Source: Formosa algae
GTDB taxonomy: Bacteria; Bacteroidota; Bacteroidia; Flavobacteriales; Flavobacteriaceae
DNA: 64,000 nt
Assembly (NCBI RefSeq): GCF_001439665.1
Contig: NZ_LMAK01000011.1
Coordinates: 167,899 to 231,898, forward strand
Direction of reading: 5' to 3'
In this document: one piece after another, positions 57,313 through 63,889 of the stretch
Position numbering within the stretch: the stretch's first letter is position 1
Layout of the letters: each line of letters begins with the position of its first letter
Notes under the pieces: model-generated
The model's database searches: none
Told to the model about the DNA's origin: nothing
What the model saw: the letters and a program-made list of their open reading frames with translations, nothing else
Position numbers and translations under genes: made by a program

Positions 57313-58614
57313 ATGACGCATACTTTAGAAGATTTAAAATCGGGAGCCTTAATAGGAAGTAAACGCCTAAAATTAGCTTGTGGATTAACAACTTTTCCTG
57401 AAGAAATATTAGCATTAGCAGATACTTTAGAGGTTTTAGATTTATCAGACAATCAACTATCGTCTTTACCAGAAAGTATTGCGCAACTTAAACAGTTAAA
57501 AATTATATTTTTTGCACGTAATGCATTTACCGAATATCCTACCGTTTTAGGACACTGTCCAAATTTAAACATGATTGGGTTTAAATCTAATCAGATTCAT
57601 ACCGTTGCAGAACACAACTTTCCACCAAAATTAAATTGGCTGATTTTAACCGATAATAAAATTAATACTTTACCAAAAAGTTTAGGGCAATGTAACTTAC
57701 TACAAAAATGTGCTTTAGCAGGAAACCATATTGAAGCTTTGCCCGTCGAGATGTCTAATTGCAAAAACTTAGAACTTTTAAGAATTTCTGCAAATCGCTT
57801 CACGTCTATTCCTGACTGGTTATTTGAATTACCAAAATTATCTTGGGTGGCTTTTGGCGGAAATCCATGTTCGCATCAGGCAAACATAAACACCGATATA
57901 GAATCGTATACTTGGAACGATTTTAATATAAATGAGCTCTTAGGCGAAGGGGCTTCTGGACTAATTTATAAAGCGAATTGGAAACTAAAACAAACCGATA
58001 TCGCACTTAAAATTTTTAAAGGCGATGTAACTAGTGATGGATTACCAGACGATGAAATGGCTGTTTCTATAGCTGCTGGAGCTCACGATAGTTTAATTCC
58101 TGTGTTAGGAAAAATTAAAAATCATCCGGAATCTAAAAGCGGATTAATAATGAAGCTTATAGATCCGTCTTTTATTAATTTAGGAAACCCGCCAAGCATG
58201 CAATCTTGTACGCGAGATGTATTTAACGAAGGCGTGACTTTTAGTACTGCAAACTTACTAAATATAGCCAAACAAATGGCCTCTGTAAGTGCGCAATTAC
58301 ATAGTAAAGGCATTAATCATGGCGATTTATATGCACATAATATTCTGATTAATAATACTGCACAATGTCTATTAGGAGATTTTGGAGCGGCTACCTTTTA
58401 TAACAAACAATCCCATAAAACACATAATATTGAACTTATAGAAGTGCGTGCTTTTGGATGTTTGTTAGAAGACATTTTAAATCTTGTTCCTGAAAACAGC
58501 ATAGATAAGAGGTTGAAAGAAACATGGGAAAGTTTAATCTCAGATTGTTTCTATCCTCAGGTAAACGCTCGTCCTTTATTTTCTGAACTTATAAACACCT
58601 TAAATACGTTTTAA
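57313..58614 (+). CDS. leucine-rich-repeat protein kinase
   Basis: A 433-residue protein. Leucine-rich repeats (about residues 15-200, with LEVLDLSDNQLSSLPESIA and later LRISANRFTSIPDWL) are fused to a protein kinase domain (about 205-433). Kinase features are the glycine loop GEGASGLIYKA, Lys233 in IALKIFKG, catalytic Asp338 in HGDLYAHN and the magnesium Asp356 in LGDFGAA. All essential residues are present. The TTG upstream at 57292 lies within a TAAGTTTG -7 element, so the ATG at 57313 is chosen. No transmembrane helix is seen. Such LRR kinases are rare in bacteria and the target is unknown. Confidence 0.9.
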   Translation: MTHTLEDLKSGALIGSKRLKLACGLTTFPEEILALADTLEVLDLSDNQLSSLPESIAQLKQLKIIFFARNAFTEYPTVLGHCPNLNMIGFKSNQIHTVAEHNFPPKLNWLILTDNKINTLPKSLGQCNLLQKCALAGNHIEALPVEMSNCKNLELLRISANRFTSIPDWLFELPKLSWVAFGGNPCSHQANINTDIESYTWNDFNINELLGEGASGLIYKANWKLKQTDIALKIFKGDVTSDGLPDDEMAVSIAAGAHDSLIPVLGKIKNHPESKSGLIMKLIDPSFINLGNPPSMQSCTRDVFNEGVTFSTANLLNIAKQMASVSAQLHSKGINHGDLYAHNILINNTAQCLLGDFGAATFYNKQSHKTHNIELIEVRAFGCLLEDILNLVPENSIDKRLKETWESLISDCFYPQVNARPLFSELINTLNTF

Positions 58615-58693
58615 AATCTATAATAATCTAGCAAATTGCTGTTTTCTGATATAACTAAATTTGTGTTTTAGACCTTTCAAAATAAAACTGTAG

Positions 58694-59152
58694 TATTTAA
58701 ATTTTTGGTCGCAATTAGAGTTTAAAACAGGTTATAGTCATTTAGATGTATATCGAGAAATTGATGGCAAAAAAGACGTTTTACCCTTTAATCCGAAACA
58801 TAAAATTGTGAGTAATTTAGGCTATAAACCGCTTTCTAACTTGTTTAGATTAGACCTTAGTTTTCATTGGTATGGCGAGCAACGCTTACCAGATACTCAA
58901 AGTAATCCAGTAGCTTATCAGCGACCAGATTATTCTAAAGATTATGCCATTGTAAACACTCAATTTACCTACAATTTAAAATCTGTTGAATTGTATACGG
59001 GTTGCGAAAACATATTTAATTTTAGACAAGATCAGCCAATTATAAGTTAGGAAGATTCCTTCGGACCTTATTTTGATACCAGTTCGGATTGGGGGCCAAC
59101 ACGAGGGCGAGAATTCTATTTTGGAGTCCGCTATAAAATTCCGAGTATCTAA
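58694..59152 (+). pseudogene. C-terminal remnant of a TonB-dependent receptor
   Basis: The open frame from 58694 encodes about 150 residues of an outer-membrane receptor's last barrel strands, including FWSQLEFKTGYSHLDVYREI, LFRLDLSFHWYGEQRLPDT and YTGCENIFNFRQDQPIIS. An in-frame TAG at 59048-59050 is followed, in the same frame, by EDSFGPYFDTSSDWGPTRG and REFYFGVRYKI, the usual receptor terminus. The remaining roughly 600 N-terminal residues, plug and signal are absent. It is thus a truncated and stop-interrupted decay product. It lies just after the LRR kinase gene. Confidence 0.85.
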
Positions 59153-59263
59153 AAGAAACTTCACGTTAAAAAACCTTTTGTGTCAAATTCAAGTTAAAGC
59201 TATACTTAAATGTCTAAAAATTTAGTAATTTTCATATCTATAATAATTTAATTTAGACACAGT

Positions 59264-59305
59264 AAAGCACAGTGTATGTAAACGACAAGACATATACTGT
59301 GCTTT
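59264..59305 (+). terminator. terminator-like hairpin just upstream of the SRPBCC gene
   Basis: A 16-bp stem with one wobble pair (59264-59279 with 59290-59305; core AAAGCACAGT / ACTGTGCTTT) and a 10-nt loop is followed by T residues. It ends about 16 bases before the SRPBCC start codon. It either ends transcription from the kinase region or is a leader attenuator. Confidence 0.75.
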
Positions 59306-59321
59306 TTTAAACAATTTATAC

Positions 59322-59783
59322 ATGGGAGTATATCAATTTAAACGAGAACAATCTTTTAATCAACCTATAGAAACCCTTTGGGATTTTATTTCCAATCCGA
59401 AAAATCTTAAAACCATAACTCCTGATTATATGGGTTTTGATATTGTGTCTGAAGATTTACCCGATGCCATGTATGAAGGTATGATTATTCACTACAAAGT
59501 CTCCCCTGTTTTGGGTATAAAAACCACTTGGGTTACAGAGATTACACATGTTAAAGACCGACATTATTTTGTAGATGAGCAACGTGTTGGTCCGTATAAT
59601 ATTTGGCATCACCAGCATTTTTTAGAAGCGACACCAAACGGAACGTTAATGAAAGATATTGTGACATACCAACCACCTTTTGGCATTCTTGGAAATATTG
59701 CAAACGGTATAATGATTGAAAAGAAATTAGAAGAAATATTTGAATATCGACATGTTGTTTTAACCGAATTATTTGGTAAATAA
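59322..59783 (+). CDS. SRPBCC family protein
   Basis: A 153-residue START-like ligand-binding protein. The N-terminal FKREQSFNQPIETLWDFISNPKNLKTITPDYMGF and later DEQRVGPYNIWHHQHFLE with MKDIVTYQPPFGILG are typical of the SRPBCC cell-division-inhibitor-like group. Ligand unknown. A strong hairpin lies in its immediate upstream region. The YheT-like gene follows 58 bp later on the same strand. Confidence 0.87.
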   Translation: MGVYQFKREQSFNQPIETLWDFISNPKNLKTITPDYMGFDIVSEDLPDAMYEGMIIHYKVSPVLGIKTTWVTEITHVKDRHYFVDEQRVGPYNIWHHQHFLEATPNGTLMKDIVTYQPPFGILGNIANGIMIEKKLEEIFEYRHVVLTELFGK

Positions 59784-59841
59784 GCAGTATCATTACAACC
59801 TATTTGATTAAAATTAGAATAATTTGCCCAGAGCGTAACAC

Positions 59842-60816
59842 ATGCCTTTAATACCAAAATCCAAATATCAAGCCCCGAGTTTAATCCATAAAAACCCACA
59901 TTTTTCTACCATTTATGCAGCAAAAATCAAGCATGTATCGCCGCCCGATTATCTTTCAGAGAATTTAGAATTAAGTGATGGCGATTTCTTAAATGTAGAT
60001 TATATCTTGAAAGACAGAAAAAAAGGCGTGATTTTATGTCATGGTTTAGAAGGCGATTCCAGACGCACCTACAACAATAGTTGTGCTAATTATTTTACGG
60101 AACGTCATTTTTCTGTGTTTGCTTGGAATAATAGAACCTGCGGCGGACACATGAATCGTTTACCAAAAATGTATCATCATGCCTCTATAGACGACTTAGA
60201 TGCGGTGATTCAATTCGCCTTTACACAAGGCATAGAAACCCTATATCTTATTGGCTATTCTATGGGTGGCGCACAGGTTTTAAATTATTTAGGAAAACTT
60301 ACACCGGATCCGCGTATTAAAGCAGCTGTAGCCGTATCTGCTCCTACACATATAAAAACATGTTCTAATGCTTTAAATGTAGGATTTAACAAAATCTATT
60401 TAAATAATTTTAAAAAAGAGATTGTAAATAAGTTGAAACAAAAAGTAGTTCAGTTTCCAGAACTCGCCAATACCGATAAAATAAACGTGCTCTATAGTTT
60501 TGATGAAATAGACGATTATTTTACAGCGCCAATGCATGGTTTTTTAGATAAAGAAGACTATTATAAGCGCGTATCTCCAGAATTCAGCTTAAAACATATA
60601 ACCACTCCTGTTTTAATACTTAATGCTTTAAACGATCCGTTTTTAGGCGAACGTTGTTATCCTATTTCTCGATCTAAACACAGCAAATATGTATATTTAG
60701 AAACTCCTGAATATGGCGGACACTGTGCTTTTCCGTTAAAAGATTCTAAACATTCTTATGCAGAAGTTCGGGCTTTTGAGTTTTTTACTACAAAAGATAA
60801 AGCATCATTCTATTAA
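59842..60816 (+). CDS. YheT-like alpha/beta hydrolase
   Basis: A 324-residue alpha/beta hydrolase. The oxyanion region is VILCHGLEGDSRRTYNN, and the nucleophile elbow is LIGYSMGGAQVLNYLG. The Asp lies in LNALNDPFL and the His in YGGHCAFP. The N-terminal HFSTIYAAKI and AWNNRTCGGHMNRLP place it in the YheT/ABHD-type esterase family. It likely acts on lipid esters; the substrate is unproven. It is the last ordinary gene before the integron-like element. Confidence 0.9.
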   Translation: MPLIPKSKYQAPSLIHKNPHFSTIYAAKIKHVSPPDYLSENLELSDGDFLNVDYILKDRKKGVILCHGLEGDSRRTYNNSCANYFTERHFSVFAWNNRTCGGHMNRLPKMYHHASIDDLDAVIQFAFTQGIETLYLIGYSMGGAQVLNYLGKLTPDPRIKAAVAVSAPTHIKTCSNALNVGFNKIYLNNFKKEIVNKLKQKVVQFPELANTDKINVLYSFDEIDDYFTAPMHGFLDKEDYYKRVSPEFSLKHITTPVLILNALNDPFLGERCYPISRSKHSKYVYLETPEYGGHCAFPLKDSKHSYAEVRAFEFFTTKDKASFY

Positions 60817-60942
60817 TTCGGATTTTCATATTCATCTAAAATAGGGCTTCATAAATCACTCTAAACCCCACTTCTATTTTGATGGTGATGTAGTTATCTA
60901 AGCTTTATTTAATTTACAACTTTACTTTCCATTTTATTTTAA

Positions 60943-60970
60943 TTGACAAAATAAAACATTAATTTACAAT
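60943..60970 (+). promoter_or_regulatory. sigma70-like promoter for the recombinase gene
   Basis: TTGACA (60943-60948), 16 bp, then TACAAT (60965-60970) is close to the E. coli -35/-10 consensus and unlike the Bacteroidota TTTG/TAnnTTTG form. If real, it overlaps the ATG at 60969 and favours the ATG at 60999 as start. Confidence 0.4.
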
Positions 60971-60998
60971 GTTTTACCAATTATTAAATCATATTAGA

Positions 60999-62171
60999 AT
61001 GGCACTACCTAAAGTTATAATCTCGACAAAATTCTATAAAAATGCACATCGATTACTCATTAGATTCGGATATAATGACGTGCTAATACAGCGCGTAAAA
61101 TTATTACCAAAAACACGTTGGAGTGTCTCGCTAAGATGCTGGTACATGGACTATGATAGCGATGCTTTAACATTAATTCATGACACTTTAGATGGTTATG
61201 CTATAATTAATGATAGTGCAGTAGATTTTAGTATTGTACACAGAACAAAACACATAAAACGCGTACGCCATATTTGTGAAGCCCACCGTACAATTTTAAA
61301 AGATTACAGGAATTACTTAAGGGGCAAACGGTATAGTGAAAGCACAGTTAATAGTTATCTCATTTTACTTGCCGATGTAATAGAATTTCATGATGGCAAA
61401 CCTATAGAAGAATTAAATAATCGGGTTATAGAGCTATTTATAGAACAAGTTATGGCTCCTAAAAATTATGCTATAAGTACCCATAGGCAATTGGTAAGCG
61501 GCATTAAACATTTTAAGAATTTCTATCCTAATTGCCAGATTAATGAATTGAATTTATTTAGCCCTAAAAAAGACCGGTTATTACCTAATGTATTATCTCA
61601 ATCTCAGATATTAGATCTAATAAGATGTACTGAGAACTTAAAACACCGAACTATAATAGCGCTTATTTATTCCTGTGGATTACGTATAGGCGAGCTTATA
61701 AATTTACAACGAAATGCAATAGATATTGATCGCAGACAATTAGTAGTTAAACAAGGAAAAGGTAGAAAAGACAGGTATATTATTTTAGCAGAATCTTGTG
61801 TGCCGTTATTACTTAACTATATATTTACTTACCAGCCTAAACAATACCTCTTTGAAGGCCAGAATTTACCACAATACAGAGCTGAAAGTATAAGAGCGTT
61901 TTTAAAACGCAGCTGTGCTAAAGCAAAAATCACAAAACGCGTAACACCACATACGTTACGCCACAGTTATGCCACACATTTGTTAGAACAAGGTATAGAT
62001 ATAAGATACATACAAGAATTGTTAGGCCACAGCCGACCAGAAACCACCATGATTTACACTCATGTCACTAAAAAGGATTTATTACATATAAAAAGCCCTT
62101 TGGATATTGCATTAAAGCAGATTACTACAAGCCACACAAACTCTAACGGATTATTAAGTCAGAATTTTTAA
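60999..62171 (+). CDS. tyrosine site-specific recombinase of an integron-like element
   Basis: A 390-residue tyrosine recombinase. Catalytic residues, numbered from the ATG at 60999, are Arg229 (SCGLRIGELINL), Lys254 (KQGKGRKDR), His318 and Arg321 (TPHTLRHSYATH), His344 (ELLGHSRPETT) and Tyr353 (MIYTHVT). A core-binding SAM-like domain covers about 90-180. An extra N-terminal domain (about 1-90, with RWSVSLRCWYMD) precedes it, as in many Bacteroidota recombinases. The IntI-specific insertion before patch III is not visible. An ATG at 60969 would add 10 residues but overlaps a sigma70-like promoter. It is followed by attI-like and cassette sequences. Confidence 0.92.
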   Translation: MALPKVIISTKFYKNAHRLLIRFGYNDVLIQRVKLLPKTRWSVSLRCWYMDYDSDALTLIHDTLDGYAIINDSAVDFSIVHRTKHIKRVRHICEAHRTILKDYRNYLRGKRYSESTVNSYLILLADVIEFHDGKPIEELNNRVIELFIEQVMAPKNYAISTHRQLVSGIKHFKNFYPNCQINELNLFSPKKDRLLPNVLSQSQILDLIRCTENLKHRTIIALIYSCGLRIGELINLQRNAIDIDRRQLVVKQGKGRKDRYIILAESCVPLLLNYIFTYQPKQYLFEGQNLPQYRAESIRAFLKRSCAKAKITKRVTPHTLRHSYATHLLEQGIDIRYIQELLGHSRPETTMIYTHVTKKDLLHIKSPLDIALKQITTSHTNSNGLLSQNF

Positions 62172-62220
62172 ATAAAAACGGTCTCATTAATTTATAATCT
62201 GTAAATTTATAAAGACAATA

Positions 62221-62283
62221 CAAACATTGGTTTATCCCGTGTATTTATATGATATACGTAACCATTGTTTAGTATATAACTAG
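62221..62283 (+). other. attI-like primary recombination site
   Basis: Between the recombinase and the first cassette lies an imperfect inverted repeat with arms CATTGGTT (62225-62232) and AACCATTG (62260-62267). Inside it, GTGTAT (62239-62244) and ATATAC (62252-62257) also pair roughly. The CCGTGTAT core is shared with the left arm of both attC-like repeats. GTAAC (62258-62262) and GTTAC (62283-62287) form a second inverted pair around the junction. The proposed crossover is G62283|T62284. I saw no TAnnTTTG cassette promoter here. Confidence 0.65.
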
Positions 62284-62305
62284 TTACCTGCAAGCTAAAC
62301 AAACT

Positions 62306-62752
62306 ATGTTCCAAGATTCAACAACACTGAAAAACCGACATCTAAAATTCATAAAAACTGTATCCGAAACGGAATTAGTTTACGGTTTGAAAAGTGAAAA
62401 TGGATTCGCCACATCTAATTCAACTCAAATTGAGGACAACGATGGAAATCCAATTGGAATGATATGCTTTTGGGCAGAAAAGGTAAGAGCTAAATCTTGT
62501 GCTAAAGACGAATGGAAAAAATATAAAGTGACTGAAATTTCACTTTCTGAATTTATGGAGAACTGGTGTATTGGAATGGCAAATGACGGACTATTAATCG
62601 GAACGCAGTTTGACCAGAACCTGTTTGGTTTTGAAACTGAACCATTGGAATTAATCATAGAATTGACAGCCGAATTAAAATCACTAGGAAAGGATTTGAA
62701 TTTTAGAAAGTTTAATGGAATTGAAGACTTAAAAAACAAGTCAAAGAAGTAA
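62306..62752 (+). CDS. cassette gene: DUF2750-like protein
   Basis: A 148-residue cytosolic protein. ICFWAEKVRAKSCAKDEWKKYKVTEISLSEFMENW followed by GMANDGLLIGTQFDQNLFGFETEPLEL-type order fits the DUF2750 family, which is often found in immunity-like or stand-alone roles. Function unknown. The start lies 22 bases inside cassette 1. Codon use (many GGA, AAC and GAC codons) looks unlike the core genes to the left. It is followed four bases later by a second ORF, so they may form a functional pair. Confidence 0.72.
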   Translation: MFQDSTTLKNRHLKFIKTVSETELVYGLKSENGFATSNSTQIEDNDGNPIGMICFWAEKVRAKSCAKDEWKKYKVTEISLSEFMENWCIGMANDGLLIGTQFDQNLFGFETEPLELIIELTAELKSLGKDLNFRKFNGIEDLKNKSKK

Positions 62753-62756
62753 CTGA

Positions 62757-63137
62757 ATGAAAAAAGTGGAACAAAAAATAGAAACACCTTTTAATGAAAA
62801 ATTCTGTACTAAATTAGAATTCAGAGTTTGTAACGAATTGGAAAAATCAACTGACCCAGAATTAAAAGGATTTTGGTGTGATGGAATTTCGTGGCTTACA
62901 ACTGAAAATCAGCTGACTAAAAAACACGTGAATGACAAACGAAAGATAGAAACTAAAGCGTGGATTGGAAAAACTGGACAAACAGAATTTAAGGCAATAA
63001 TTAATTTCGGACAAAAAGCATTGAGCAAATATGCCAAAGAAATGGATTTGACAGAGTGCATTCCTGATTTGGAATCTCAAGCTGAATGGATTGAAATTGA
63101 TATTGAGAATAAAACAATAAAAATAGAACTGAATTAA
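62757..63137 (+). CDS. cassette gene: hypothetical protein
   Basis: A 126-residue soluble protein that I do not recognise. It has a charged N-terminal half (FNEKFCTKLEFRVCNELEKS), a WCDGISWL segment and a C terminus ending WIEIDIENKTIKIELN, suggesting a small alpha/beta fold. It begins four bases after the DUF2750-like stop codon and ends six bases before the attC-like repeat. A toxin/immunity or similar pair is possible but not shown. Confidence 0.65.
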   Translation: MKKVEQKIETPFNEKFCTKLEFRVCNELEKSTDPELKGFWCDGISWLTTENQLTKKHVNDKRKIETKAWIGKTGQTEFKAIINFGQKALSKYAKEMDLTECIPDLESQAEWIEIDIENKTIKIELN

Positions 63138-63143
63138 AAGCCA

Positions 63144-63280
63144 GCAGGTAACACCGTGTATAATTAATTGCTAGGTTCTCGCCTACTTACGAACATTCCT
63201 GCGGAATATTCTATCTGTGATTTATTTGCTAAATTAGTTGCTTAACCACGCAACTAACCATACACAATCACGTTGTACAC
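63144..63280 (+). repeat. attC-like recombination site A (between cassettes 1 and 2)
   Basis: Order of boxes: R'' GCAGGTAAC (63144-63152), three bases, L'' GTGTATAATTAATTGC (63156-63171), central part, L' GCAACTAACCATACAC (63250-63265), six bases, R' G|TTGTACAC (63272-63280). L'' and L' pair at 13 of 16 positions. The centre contains GAACATTCC-TGC-GGAATATTC (63191-63211). A further hairpin TTAGTTGC / GCAACTAA (63234-63241 / 63250-63257) overlaps L'. R'' and the adjacent R' share only AAC/GTT, as expected when R' belongs to the next cassette. Confidence 0.82.
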
Positions 63281-63286
63281 AACCTA

Positions 63287-63880
63287 ATGAAAATCGATAA
63301 GAAACAAAAAGACGAATTAGATTTAGCATTCAACGAATCTAAAATAAACTATGTCGGAATTGAATCTGATATAGTGGAAGTCTTGTTGAACTGTATTTCG
63401 ATGAACTCAAATAATGAATTTCTTGATGATAACCGATTTAGAATACTTTTTGAGAAGTATGGACGAATTGCAGTAAGTTATCGAAAAGGAAGTTGGGATG
63501 ATGAAAGTGCCGAAATTGAAAAAATAAAACCGAACGAGCTGAAATCAAAATTTCACGGACTTATTCTCGACTCAATGTATGGTTGGGAATTTATAAACCT
63601 TGACGAAAAGCAATTTAAAGATTGGTCGGACAAAATAAGTCTTGACGTAATTCAGAAATCTAATTGGTCAAGTATGAATACAATTGACCTTTTTGCCGAA
63701 CAAATTGGTAAAGATGAAGTTACGATTGACATAAGAATTTGGTTTACCGATTTCAAAATTTTTGATTTTAAGAACAGAGAATTAACGAAAACAGAATTTG
63801 CGGAAAACGGACAAAGAGGATGGAATCAAATGTATAAAACAGGAATATCAACAACTGATAATAAAACGACAAAACTCTGA
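63287..63880 (+). CDS. cassette gene: hypothetical protein
   Basis: A 197-residue soluble protein that I do not recognise. The N-terminal helix (KIDKKQKDELDLAFNESKI) is followed by a mixed alpha/beta body with SMYGWEFINLDEKQFKDW and IDIRIWFTDFKIFDFKN. The order and composition recall small immunity- or DUF-type proteins, but I cannot assign a family. Its start lies 14 bases inside cassette 2 and its stop is 9 bases before attC-like repeat B. Confidence 0.68.
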   Translation: MKIDKKQKDELDLAFNESKINYVGIESDIVEVLLNCISMNSNNEFLDDNRFRILFEKYGRIAVSYRKGSWDDESAEIEKIKPNELKSKFHGLILDSMYGWEFINLDEKQFKDWSDKISLDVIQKSNWSSMNTIDLFAEQIGKDEVTIDIRIWFTDFKIFDFKNRELTKTEFAENGQRGWNQMYKTGISTTDNKTTKL

Positions 63881-63889
63881 AAAAGGCAA

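Larger units (their letters stand above)
62284..63272 (+). mobile_element. gene cassette 1 (two genes)
   Basis: An 989-bp cassette begins TTACCTGC and ends at the G of its attC-like site. Its first nine bases with the preceding G (GTTACCTGC, 62283-62291) are the exact complement of GCAGGTAAC (63144-63152) at the left end of its own repeat. It carries a DUF2750-like gene with a 22-nt leader and a second gene four bases on. The repeat starts six bases after the last stop codon. Confidence 0.8.

Noticed and set aside
58808..59050. Independent 80-residue gene started by GTG at 58808
   Set aside because: The frame is open further upstream and continues past the TAG with receptor sequence, so it is part of a TonB-receptor remnant.
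59551..59899. Minus-strand ORFs opposite the SRPBCC and YheT genes
   Set aside because: They are antisense shadows of two well-supported plus-strand genes.
60999..62171. Prophage or integrative element integrase
   Set aside because: No phage, conjugation or excisionase genes follow, and there is no tRNA target. What follows is cassettes with matched ends.
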